DNA of 64,000 nt from NCBI GenBank assembly GCA_965226925.1, contig CBDDEN010000011.1, positions 1,178,001 through 1,242,000 on the forward strand, read 5' to 3'. The translations under genes were made by a program, and so were the position numbers. The notes beneath the pieces are model-generated. The model ran no database searches, was not told the origin of the DNA, and was given only the letters and a program-made list of their open reading frames with translations. Position 1 is the stretch's first letter. Each line of letters starts with the position of its first letter. Positions 55,313 to 63,656 of the stretch are shown piece after piece. The DNA comes from CBDDCX01 sp965226925. GTDB taxonomy: Bacteria > Gemmatimonadota > Gemmatimonadetes > Longimicrobiales > Gaopeijiaceae.

Positions 55313-56575
55313 TTAGCCTGCCTTTCTCATTTCGGCAACCGGTTCATGGTCGTCGAGGTGGGCCCTGAGCATCCAGAGCTGGTGGTAGCCGATGATCCTC
55401 CGGTAGCTCTTCTCGGTCTCCACGAACGAGGCCGCAGCCCAGCGCAAGGCCATCGCTCCGTTCTTCCAGTGGGTCACCCTGCGGGTCTTCTGTCTTACGC
55501 CCGAGTGGGTGCTGTCGATCAGGTTGGTCGAGCCCAGGCACTTCCTCAGCCGCGGCGGGAGGCCGAGCCGGTTGATCGTGAACATCTCGCTGAGGTCGCG
55601 TAGGCTGGCCGAGGCCGAGGGGTGGTCGCGCTCGAGCCATCGGGCGAGCCTCGAGCTTCTGCTCGCCCTGCTTCGCGTCCAGCTTCATCGCCGCCCGAAC
55701 GCCGCCTTCACCTGAGGATGCTGATCCTTCGGCAGATGACCCAGCACGTTGCGGAGCTTGTGGTTGCGGCAGCGCTGGATGGGGTGACGTTGGCCGAACA
55801 CCTTCTCGATCGCCTTCCTGACGATCACGAACAGCCGCCGCCTGCCCGGGTCCAGGCCGCGCTCGACCAGATCCTCCTAGGAGCGCGCTGGTCACCTCGG
55901 CGTTCTCACTCGCTCCTTCCCTCACGCCCAGCACGTGCTTCTTTCCGTCTGAGTCCACGCCTACCGCAGCAAGCACGTGGTGCGAGCCCCATCTGGATCC
56001 CGTCCCAGGTAGATCACCAGGAGGTCCCACGCATCCAGCCGGCGCTCCATCAGCTCCTTCAGCACGCGCTCCGACTCGACCGTCTCACGGCTCACCGCCG
56101 ACTTGCTCACCCCGACCGTGTCGGCCATCTCACCGATCACACGGCCGCCGCGTGCTCACCCCCGCCATCAGGACCTCGAGCATCCGATCCGCCACGGCGC
56201 CCGGTCTCCGCATCGCCTGCGTACGCCGGCACCTCGACCTCGCCACCCTCCCCGGCGCCCCGGCGCCTGAGCCGTGGCCGCTCCACACGCACCTTCCGGT
56301 CCGACGTAAACCACACCACCCTGCCGGCCATACCACACCGTGTCGTCTTCCCTGAGGACCGACCTGATCCTTCGCCTGACCACACCCTGCGGCGCTCATG
56401 GTTGCAGCACCGCTCGATGGGGTGACGTTGGTCCCATCACCTTGACTTCTCGATCGCGACCTCCGTCTGCTCCACGAGCTCAAGCGATCGGAAGCAGAAA
56501 CTGCCGCCTGCCCGCTTCAGGAACTCCCTGATCGCGCGCTCGACCCGATCCCTCTCGTACGTTTCTCGCATCGTG
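55313..56575 (-). pseudogene. Degraded IS256-family transposase (E2)
   Basis: The C-terminal 90 codons (MFTINRLGLPPRLRKCLGSTNL...) match E1 exactly. Upstream there are many 1-12 base deletions (for example AGGCCTTCGCG reduced to AGGTCGCG) that break the frame, and near 56400 foreign IS3 pieces are mixed in. Confidence 0.85.
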
Positions 56576-56619
56576 GTGGCACCTCGGGGTTTCTCACTCG
56601 CTAGCCTATCCCCACGCCC

Positions 56620-58020
56620 CGCACGTGCTCTCTGCCAACGTACGTGAGTCCACGCCACCGCAGAAAGCACGTGGGCGAAGGCAGAGAAAACGAACATGTT
56701 GGGATGCCGAATGGAAGAGTGGTAGTGCCCCTCGAACCGGGAGGTCCCAAGCGCATCCAGCGCGGCAGCTCCATGCAGACTCCGGAGGTAGTAGATCGCT
56801 ACGCCGGCTTCGAGTCCTCGACCGATCTCACGGACCGGTGCACCGAGCCGGCGAGGTGGGCCAGCTCCTGCGACGCGAGGGCCACTCGTCGCACCTGACG
56901 ATGGCGCAAGGCGGCGCATAGCTTCGCTGAAGGCCCTGTCGAAGAAACCCCGCGCCATCAGCGAAATCCTCTGGATGAGAAGGTACGCAGCTGGAGCGCC
57001 GCAATGCTCGGCCGAGGATGAGCTCAGGGGCACACCTGATCATCGACGTGCAGGGAAAAGTTGCGGGGCTGCTGGGGTAAGCCTCGACGACGGGACGAAC
57101 CTCGAAGGCGGCTCGCTGGCTAAGCACGTCGGTGTAAAACCGGCGTGCGCGGCCCTCGAGGCTGCCGAATCGAGCCGTCGTCCGCTCCATCGACCGGGCA
57201 ACGGCTTCCCGTCCGACGCCCACCACCGGGCATTGAGCGAGACGGAGGCAGGTACCGACACGCTGTCGTCTTCGGAGCGGCTCGTGGACCGACCCGCCTG
57301 AGGTGGTGGCCACGCCTCGACGACCCTCGGCGCTACCTGTCCAGCGACCGCTTCGATGTATCGTCGTTTCTGGCCTCCGAGGTGCCGGTTCAGGAACGCC
57401 GGCGCAGCGCACCCATCCCGAGTACAAGATGGCCACGGCGCCGAACCAGGTGTGGTCCGACATCACGCGGCTGCTGGGGCCGAAGAAGTGGAGCTACTAC
57501 TGCCTGTACGTGATCCTGGACATCTACAGCCGCTACGTCGTGGGCTCGGGAGAACTCGGCCTGGCCGGCCGGTTGATCCAGCAGAAGCATGGCGTCCAGC
57601 CCCGGGTCCTGACCCTGCACTCCGGGGAGCTCCAATGACGAGCCAATGCCACCGCTCAACTTCTCGCTGACCTCGGCGTGATCGCGGCCTCGCTCGGATG
57701 ACAATCCGTTCTCCGAGGCTCAGTTCAAGACCTTGAAGTACCATCCCTCGTTTCCCGGACGGTTCGGAGACCAGGGCCAGGCCAAGACCTTCTGTCATCG
57801 TTCTTCCGTTGGTACAATGCCGAGCACAGGCACGGGGGCATCTCGATGCTGACCCCCCAAGTGCACTTCGGGCGCGCCGACAACGTTATCGCCCGCAGGA
57901 CAACCGTGCTCAACACGGCATGACCACCCATCCCGAACGCTTCGTAGGCGTTCCCAAACCCAAACCGCTCCCGGAGGCCCGGGATTGCTCTTTAATTAAT
58001 CCCGTAGAGTGAGCGTTGAC
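56620..58020 (+). pseudogene. Corrupted IS3-family element (type A) inside E2
   Basis: Starts TCTGCCAACGTACGTGAGTCCACGCC near 56630 and ends AATCCCGTAGAGTG...GTTGACAGGTTCC. Transposase pieces are recognisable (VLTLHSGE, KKWSYYCLYVILDIYSRYVVG, FKTLKYHPSFPGRFG), but short blocks from the IS256 element are interspersed and many codons are missing. Not functional as written. Confidence 0.8.
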
Positions 58021-58094
58021 AGGTTCCCAGCCACCACTTTTCTTTCTCCCCTATCAGGAACCTTCAACTACGGTTGGGACAGCTTCGCCATCGT

Positions 58095-58557
58095 TGAGCC
58101 ACAACCGACCCCGTTTCGGTTGCCGTCTGGGCACTTTCAGCCCCTCCTGCCTCCAGATACGCTCCACACGCTTGTGGTTCACCTCCCAGCCCTCGATACG
58201 CAGCAGGTTCGTGATCTGGCGATACCCGTACCTGCCGAACCGGCTCGCCAACCGTATCACGTCCGTGCGTAGCGCCTCCTCGTCGCCAGGTAGCTTCTTC
58301 ACCCGGCGCTGCGTCGAGCGCGGCTGACCCAGTACGTGACACGCGTGACGTTCACTCGCCCCGAGTCTCTGACGTACATGCATCACGCACCTGCGTCGGC
58401 GCTCGGGGCTCAGAAGTTTCCCTTGGTCGCTTCCTCCAGGATCAGCTTGTCCACCGTCAGGTTCGCCACCGCTCGCTTTAGCCGTGCGTTCTCCTTCTCC
58501 AGCTCCTTGAAGCGTCGAGCTTGATCCACCTTCATCCCCCCGAACTCCTGCCTCCAC
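58095..58557 (-). pseudogene. IS3-family OrfB, 5' part (D2)
   Basis: From the orfA overlap to the IS256 junction: KLLSPERRRRCVMHVRQRLGASERHACHVLG...RYGYRQITNLL...KRGRLWLNDG, same as D1. Ends at the GCCATCGT duplication. Confidence 0.88.
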
Positions 58558-58688
58558 CGGTAGTACGTCTGCTCGCTGATCCCCAACTCCCGGCTCACCA
58601 TCGCCACCGTTTTGCCGTTCGCCAGACCCACCTCCGCCTCTCTCAATGCCGTGATGATCTGCTCCGGCGTGTGTCGTCTCCTACTCAT
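58410..58688 (-). CDS. IS3-family OrfA (D2)
   Basis: 92 residues from MSRRRHTPEQIITAL, as in D1. HTH and coiled coil complete; its OrfB is split, so no active transposase from this copy. Confidence 0.9.
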   Translation of the reverse strand: MSRRRHTPEQIITALREAEVGLANGKTVAMVSRELGISEQTYYRWRQEFGGMKVDQARRFKELEKENARLKRAVANLTVDKLILEEATKGNF

Positions 58689-58752
58689 TCTGACCTCCTC
58701 CCTGATAGCTGCGACCAAAGCCGCATCCTAACATCAACTTCGGTCTCGTTTC

Positions 58753-58944
58753 AGGGGGTCACGTCACCGGAAGGACTTCCACGCGGTTCAACTGATCCAA
58801 CTTTCGCCGAACTACCCGCCAAAGGGCCTGCGGGCAAGCACGTCTCGCAGGGGGTCACGTCACCGGAAGGACTCCACGCGGTTCAACTGATCCAACTTTC
58901 GCCGAACTACCCGCCAAAGGGCCTGCGGGCAACACACACATCGT
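58753..58944. repeat. 96-bp tandem duplication at the end of IS D2
   Basis: AGGGGGTCACGTCACCGGAA and the following 70 or so bases (to GGGCCTGCGGGCAA) occur twice with a 96-bp period, differing by one base (ACTTCC versus ACTCC). Each unit includes the IS terminus, the CCGG target copy and part of higB. Confidence 0.85.
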
Positions 58945-58945
58945 G
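58767..58945 (-). pseudogene. higB: higB toxin, 5' part, with tandem duplication
   Basis: Reads CPQALWRVVRRKLDQLNRVEVLP up to the CCGG duplication; joined at one CCGG to the 3' part it gives KLDQLNRVEVLPELSIPPGNRLE, a normal HigB. A 96-bp unit containing the IS end and this coding piece is repeated (58753 and 58849). A clear start codon is not visible. Confidence 0.75.
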
Positions 58946-58997
58946 AAATCTCCCGCCAACACGGGACGAAGAGTCCTGTCTCCCCGTGGTGCGTTAC

Positions 58998-59150
58998 GCC
59001 TAACGTTCAGGGCCTCCGAACCGGCCCTCACCTTGCTTCCTTACATCTAGTCCCTTCCACCCACCAAACCGTTGGACGGAAGCACGTCCGGTCGTGGCCG
59101 GTTGGGTCGAGGGGCGCCTATAGCGGCCCGAGCCGGAGGCCCAGTGATCT
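58998..59150 (+). other. attC-like integron recombination site 1
   Basis: R''-like GCCTAAC, spacer GTTCA, L''-like GGGCCTCCG, inner arm AACCGGCC; returning arms GGCCGGTT, a side hairpin, CGGAGGCCC, AGT and then GATCT. The L arms are fully complementary. The last box lacks TT compared with sites 2 and 3, but its ATCT still pairs with AGAT at the start of site 2, as expected for the two ends of one cassette. About 150 bp. Confidence 0.65.
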
Positions 59151-59170
59151 TGATGCAGGCCCCTCCTGGA

Positions 59171-59189
59171 CCTCCCGACCTTCGGGAGG
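59171..59189 (+). other. Hairpin upstream of the IS110 transposase
   Basis: CCTCCCGA-CCT-TCGGGAGG, 45 bp before the transposase start. IS110-group elements carry a structured bridge RNA in this non-coding end; this may be part of it or a simple terminator-like hairpin. Confidence 0.4.
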
Positions 59190-59233
59190 AACGATGAGAG
59201 CGCGACCTACTCATCGGACCCAGGACGGGAACC

Positions 59234-60277
59234 ATGCGCTTTTACACAGGCCAGCATCGATACTACTGCGGAATCGATCTGCACGCCCGAACCATGTATG
59301 TCTGCATCCTCGATCACGAAGGCGGCAAGGTCGTCCTCCACCGCAACATGCACTGCGAGCCCGATCGCTTCCTTCGGGCCATCGAGCCCTACCGCAACGA
59401 CCTGGTCGTCTGCGTCGAGTGCATCTTCTGCTGGTACTGGCTCGCTGATCTCTGCGCCCAGGAGGACATCCCCTTCGTCCTCGGCCACGCCCTTTACATG
59501 AAGGCGATCCACGGCGGCAAGGCCAAGAACGACAAGATCGATTCCCACAAAATCGCCGTGCTCCTGCGCGCTGGCGCACTACCCGTCGGCTACGTCTACC
59601 CCCGAGGCATGCGCGCCACGCGCGACCTGCTTCGTCGTCGGCTCTACTTCGTTCGCAAGCGTAGCAAGCTCTTCACGCACATCCGCACGACCTTCCATCA
59701 ACTCAACCTGCCCGCACCTGCGGGCAAGTTCCACCACCCGCGCAACCGCGTCGGTGTCGCCGAGTTGATCCCCGACCCCGTCGTGCGGGCCAGCGTAGAG
59801 GCCGACATCACCCTCGCTGCTCACCTCGACGGGGTCATCCGCTCCATCGAGGGCACCATCCGCGACCAGGCCAAGATCGAGGACCCTGAGACCCTTGAAC
59901 TCCTACAGACCATTCCCGGCGTCGGACGCATCCTGTCGCTCACGCTCCTCTACGAGCTGCACGACATCGCCCGATTCCCCCGCGTTCAGGATTTCCTCTC
60001 CTACGCCCGGCTCGTGAAGAGTCAGAAGGCTTCGGCCGGAAAGATCACCGGCACCTCCGGCGCCAAGATCGGCAACGCCCACCTCAAGTGGGCCTACAGT
60101 GAGGCCGCTGTCCTCTTCCTTCAGAAGAACCCGCCAGGCCAGAGACTCATCGCTCGAATCCGCTCCAAGCACGGCAGGGGCAAAGCACTCGGCATCCTCG
60201 CCGCCCGCCTTGGTCGTGCCTCCTACTACATGCTTCGTCGCCAGACGGCCTTCGATATGGATCGCTTCATGAACTGA
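59234..60277 (+). CDS. IS110-family DEDD transposase
   Basis: 347 residues. RuvC-like N-terminal domain (YYCGIDLHARTMYVCIL, VVCVECIFCWYWLADL, KAKNDKIDSHKIAVLL) and the C-terminal transposase_20 domain (LLQTIPGVGRILSLTLLYELHDIARFPRVQDFLSYARLV...QKASAGK) holding the catalytic serine. Starts 84 bp after attC-like site 1. IS110 elements lack inverted repeats, so its limits are not determined. Confidence 0.93.
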   Translation: MRFYTGQHRYYCGIDLHARTMYVCILDHEGGKVVLHRNMHCEPDRFLRAIEPYRNDLVVCVECIFCWYWLADLCAQEDIPFVLGHALYMKAIHGGKAKNDKIDSHKIAVLLRAGALPVGYVYPRGMRATRDLLRRRLYFVRKRSKLFTHIRTTFHQLNLPAPAGKFHHPRNRVGVAELIPDPVVRASVEADITLAAHLDGVIRSIEGTIRDQAKIEDPETLELLQTIPGVGRILSLTLLYELHDIARFPRVQDFLSYARLVKSQKASAGKITGTSGAKIGNAHLKWAYSEAAVLFLQKNPPGQRLIARIRSKHGRGKALGILAARLGRASYYMLRRQTAFDMDRFMN

Positions 60278-60791
60278 ACACACGGAGGGGAGGGCGCGAG
60301 CCCGTCGCGTAACTCGAGCCCGTCGACATTCGGCAGCCTCTCCCAGTGATTGGACGCGTCCTCCTGCTCCAGCATCGCCACACAAATCGGATCCTCGCAT
60401 ACACGCTCTGCCCCTCACCCGAGCCCGCAGATAACTGGCCACGGCGCGCGCGCCTTCGAGCCCGCCTCTCTTTGAATCGGACGGTACGAGGGAACAGATG
60501 AGTTTCTAGGGCGCAACGGGAAGACCCTTCCCTTGCTCCGGCATCCGATGCCGGATCGACCCCCAATAGGTGTTTGGTGCAGGGCCAATCAATGCCCCGC
60601 AACCGAGTTGGAAATGAAGTCAGAGAATCGAGGACCCGCTCGCTCGCTCGTCGCGCTGCAAAGCACCGCGGCTGGGGACTTCTACGCGCTCTTGCTTCGG
60701 GGGGCCTGATAGGTGTTAGCTGACGGCGTCGCCGATGCTTCGGCACCTCCGCGAATGCACCGCCTGGGGGACGCGGTCGACGGCCACTGCC
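60278..60791. other. Non-coding stretch after the IS110 transposase
   Basis: About 510 bp without a supported gene; ORFs here (60267-60746 minus, 60713-60934 plus) look random. May contain the right end of the IS110 element. Confidence 0.4.
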
Positions 60792-61587
60792 CTAGTTGCC
60801 ACCCAAGGTTGCATCAAGCGCTGCGATCAGTAGCACGCCCTCCTCACGAAGCGCTCGATATCTGTCGGCCTTTATCGCGAACGGTTGACCCGTCGCAGCA
60901 AGGAGTCTTCGGAGATCGCCCGAAACGCGGATAGCGTTTGCATTCAAGGCGAGCGCTGCTGCTTTCCTCGCCGCCAGTTCCGCGCCTGCGTCCGCACCGG
61001 GCATGTCCGCCTGGAAGCTCGCCGGCAGAGCCAGGCCCCCCACGACCCTCGTGCCCAGATCCGCATACAACTCCAGGAAGAGGGCCCGGTGAAGGACGTC
61101 GAACTCCGCGATATTCTCGACGTCATTCTGGTACTCCAAGATGCGTGTCCTAAGCGCTACATCCTGAATGAGCCTCACCCCCCCGGTACTCTTCAGCTCT
61201 TCGATGGCAGAGGTATTCGGATCGAGCGTCGTGTAGCTCGCCACCTCCCGCACATCCCGTGTGAACTTGAGCGAGTCCGTGATCGGGTCCATCCCACTCA
61301 GGAATGAGGACAAGCGGGACCGAGCGCTATCCTGCAGGATCAGCTCGGGCTCCCAGTAGTGCCTTATCTGCTCGACATCCCGCTGGATGTCCTCCCTCAG
61401 TGCTGCGAGCGCATCTCGGGCATCTTGGCTCAGCCGACGGCTCGAGTGCGGAGTCCGCAGCTAGAGCCACCAAGACTCCAAGCATCGCGTTGCTGCGCTC
61501 GAGTGCGGAGTCCGCAGCTAGAGCCACCAAGACTCCAAGCACGATCATGACGAACTCGCCCGCAATGGAGGCGCGTAATCTTGTCAC
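60792..61587 (-). pseudogene. Cassette membrane protein with duplication and frameshift
   Basis: Begins MTRLRASIAGEFVMIVLGVLVALAADS at 61587, typical of small TM-plus-coiled-coil proteins. A 57-bp period duplicates LGVLVALAADSALE, then near 61435 the frame shifts and continues RRLSQDARDALAALREDIQRDVEQIRHYWEPELILQDSARSRLSSFLSG...LDATLGGN to 60792. Function unknown. Read on the strand opposite to attC orientation. Confidence 0.65.
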
Positions 61588-61663
61588 ACATTCCCTCGTT
61601 TAGAACCCACCCGTGGCCATCCGACGATGCATTCTACTGCGGCCAGCCCGCTGCCGCGCTGTC

Positions 61664-61815
61664 AGATAACGTTCAGAGGTTGCCGGCGCGGCCCTAATAG
61701 GGCCGTGCTTCTCCGGATCGGTCAACCACATCCCTTCGACCAACGCCCGCCTGGTTGCGGCCGGTTGGGTCGAGGGCCGCCTGTGGCGGCCCGAGCCGGA
61801 GGCCCAGTGTTAGCC
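61664..61815 (+). other. attC-like integron recombination site 2
   Basis: AGATAAC-GTTCAG at the left; GCCGGAGGCCCAGT-GTTAGCC at the right. Within: CGGCCCTA-ATAGGGCCG hairpin on the left arm and GGGCCGCC-TGT-GGCGGCCC on the right. 152 bp. Its GTTAGCC is the exact complement of GGCTAAC that opens site 3, the signature of one cassette's two ends. Confidence 0.7.
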
Positions 61816-61940
61816 GCGGTGCCAGGCCCGTCCGCCCAACATATCACTTCACCTGCCGAGTTTCTGGCCCTTCGCAGATCTTGCTTGAAGGCCAGACAGT
61901 TATTACCGTTGTTATGACTATCGCCTACGAGGATTCGCCC

Positions 61941-62168
61941 ATGCCCAAGCAGACCACGATCCGCGCTATCGGCAACTCGGCCGGTACGACCATCCCAAAG
62001 CCCATGCTCGAGCGCTATCACCTGGGCGAAGGCGACACCGTCCATTTGGTTGAGACCGAGGAAGGCATCCTGATCACTCCCTTCGATCCAGATTTCAATG
62101 AGGCGATGGAGATCTACGCAGAGGGCGCCAAGCGCTATCGCAACGCCATGCGTGAGCTCACCAAGTGA
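61941..62168 (+). CDS. AbrB/MazE-type antitoxin
   Basis: 75 residues from MPKQTTIRAIGNSAGTTIPKPMLERYHLGEGDTVHLVETEEGILITPFDP. SpoVT/AbrB swapped-hairpin DNA-binding fold followed by a toxin-binding tail (NEAMEIYAEGAKRYRNAMREL). Overlaps the Doc toxin by GTGA. Lies 126 bp after attC-like site 2, in the usual cassette position. Confidence 0.88.
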   Translation: MPKQTTIRAIGNSAGTTIPKPMLERYHLGEGDTVHLVETEEGILITPFDPDFNEAMEIYAEGAKRYRNAMRELTK

Positions 62169-62554
62169 CCGAACCACGGTGGCCTTCTCGAGTACAAATT
62201 CTCACTATCCATTCTGATCAGATCCAAGCCCACGGCGGATCCCTCGGGCTCCGAGACAGGGGACTCCTAGAGTCCGCACTCGAACGCCCTCGCAATCGGT
62301 TCCTTTACGACCCCGAGGCCGACCTTGCTGCTCTCGCGGCCGCGTACGGGTTTGGACTCTCAAGCAATCATCCCTTCGTGGACGGCAACAAGCGCGTCGC
62401 CTTTCAAGCCATGTATCTCTTCCTCGGTCTGAACGGCTTCCGCATTGATGCGTCCGAAGAAGAGGTCGTCACCACCATCCTTTCTCTGGCGAGCGGTGAC
62501 CTCGACGAACCCGCCCTGGCCGACTGGCTCCGCCACAACATCTCTCCTCGTTGA
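62165..62554 (+). CDS. doc: Doc-family (Fic fold) toxin
   Basis: 129 residues from GTG 62165. The Doc/Fic motif HPFVDGNKRVAF is present (catalytic His, Asp/Gly-Asn-Lys-Arg), with LGLRDRGLLESALERPRNRFLYDP before it. Doc phosphorylates EF-Tu in the known case. Paired with the AbrB antitoxin; the pair fills one integron-like cassette between sites 2 and 3. Confidence 0.92.
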   Translation: MTEPRWPSRVQILTIHSDQIQAHGGSLGLRDRGLLESALERPRNRFLYDPEADLAALAAAYGFGLSSNHPFVDGNKRVAFQAMYLFLGLNGFRIDASEEEVVTTILSLASGDLDEPALADWLRHNISPR

Positions 62555-62581
62555 CTCAGCCCCCTTCGTTCGCGGCATTGC

Positions 62582-62740
62582 GGCTAACGTTCAGGGCCTC
62601 CGAACCGGCCCAAGTCACTTCGTATCCAGGTCCTGCTTTCTTCGACACAACCACATCTCGCCCCCGGCTCAGCCCCTATCGGGCCGGTTGGGTCGAAGGC
62701 CGCCGTCAGGCGGCCGCAGCCGGAGGCCCATTTGTTCCGT
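62582..62740 (+). other. attC-like integron recombination site 3
   Basis: GGCTAAC-GTTCA-GGGCCTCCG-AACCGGCCC ... GGGCCGGTT-GGGTCGA-side hairpin-CCGGAGGCCC-ATTT-GTTCCGT. 159 bp. Begins 27 bp after the Doc stop. The left half is nearly identical to site 1. GTTCCGT would open the next cassette. Confidence 0.7.
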
Positions 62741-62868
62741 GTATTCTCCTCGACCCCCAACTGCCGTTGAACTTCAAAGTTGATCCGAAGGCGTCGCGCC
62801 CGCGAGGCTGTCACCGAACACGATGATGTTGCTCAAAGCGCCTGCCGCGGTCAGTCCGGTTCGGCGCC

Positions 62869-63189
62869 CTACGAGAGGGCGCAACAAATCTCATCGATCC
62901 GATCGCGGTTGGCGGCTACAAACTTCTTGGCGACCCGAGTCAGATTCTCGATGTTCACCTGAGTTGCGTTGTCCAGGCGTCGCTCCGACTCCTCCAGCTG
63001 AAGCTGGCGCCGGAAATACCTTTTCTGGCTCTCCATGCCGCGAAGCAGGTAGTAAATCTCGTGGTGAATGGACTCACTGACACTATCGAGGACCACGTCG
63101 AGGATGCGAGTAGACCACCCCACAAGGCCCCAACTCCTCGCCCGCCGGAGAGACAGCGGTTGAGCTCCCTGCCCTGTACCCAGTGACAC
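62869..63189 (-). CDS. Hypothetical helical protein (cassette 3)
   Basis: 106 residues; TRILDVVLDSVSESIHHEIYYLLRGMESQKRYFRRQLQLEESERRLDNATQVNIENLTRVAKKFVAANRDRIDEI looks like a real helical protein. The N-terminal part (MSLGTGQGAQPLSLRRARS) may be non-coding, with the start further in. No family recognised. Confidence 0.45.
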   Translation of the reverse strand: MSLGTGQGAQPLSLRRARSWGLVGWSTRILDVVLDSVSESIHHEIYYLLRGMESQKRYFRRQLQLEESERRLDNATQVNIENLTRVAKKFVAANRDRIDEICCALS

Positions 63190-63293
63190 GTGTCAACGCC
63201 GGTTGAAAAAGTTACAAACGTTGGAGTGAACCCCTAAAAGTAGACACAGACGGGGCGATGGATTGACCTTCCGAAATCCACTCGGGAGGATCG

Positions 63294-63656
63294 ATGACGG
63301 TTCGACGCCACAGAAGGTACAGCACAGAGTTCAAGATCCAGCTGGTCCAGGCGTACCTGGACGGCGAAGGTAGTGTGAGGAAGATCGCTACACGGCATGG
63401 GGTCCCCCACTCGTTGCTGGCGATCTGGATTAGGGAGTACGAAGCGGGGGAACTCGCCGAGGAGGTTTACCTGCAGGAGCAGGTCAGCGAGTACGAGGCA
63501 AGGATCGGAGCGCTCGAACGCAAGATCGGTCAGCTGACGATGGAGCTCGACGTCATGAAAAAAAGGGCTCTAATTCGACCGTCGGATCAAAGCGCGCGAC
63601 CGTCGATCATCTCCGGTCCTGGGGCGTGCCCGTCCGACGAGGATGTGGCCTCATGA
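63294..63656 (+). CDS. IS150-type OrfA with -1 frameshift site
   Basis: 120 residues with GGGAGGATCG before the ATG. HTH (YSTEFKIQLVQAYLDGEGSVRKIATRHGVPHSLLAIWIREY) and coiled coil. A run of seven A followed by GGG at 63558-63567 is a slippery site: a -1 slip gives MKKKGSNSTVGSKRATVDHLRSWGVP... leading into orfB. Without the slip orfA ends at 63656. Confidence 0.88.
   Translation: MTVRRHRRYSTEFKIQLVQAYLDGEGSVRKIATRHGVPHSLLAIWIREYEAGELAEEVYLQEQVSEYEARIGALERKIGQLTMELDVMKKRALIRPSDQSARPSIISGPGACPSDEDVAS

Larger units (their letters stand above)
55263..58086 (-). mobile_element. IS256-family element, copy E2, with an IS3-family insertion and corrupted sequence
   Basis: Ends as in E1 and an 8-bp duplication GCCATCGT (55255-55262, 58087-58094). 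From 55263 it follows E1 with increasing small deletions; from about 56400 to 58020 it alternates with the IS3-family element A, whose right end (CGTTGACAGGTTCC) is at about 58013-58026. No intact transposase. Confidence 0.85.
54665..58766 (-). mobile_element. IS3-family (IS407-like) element, copy D2, containing nested insertions
   Basis: Same ends as D1, with CCGG on both sides (54661-54664, 58767-58770). It is interrupted by the IS256-family copy E2 (55263-58086, 2824 bp). 4102 minus 2824 minus the 8-bp duplication equals 1270, the exact length of D1. orfA (58410-58688) is intact; orfB is split. Confidence 0.92.
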
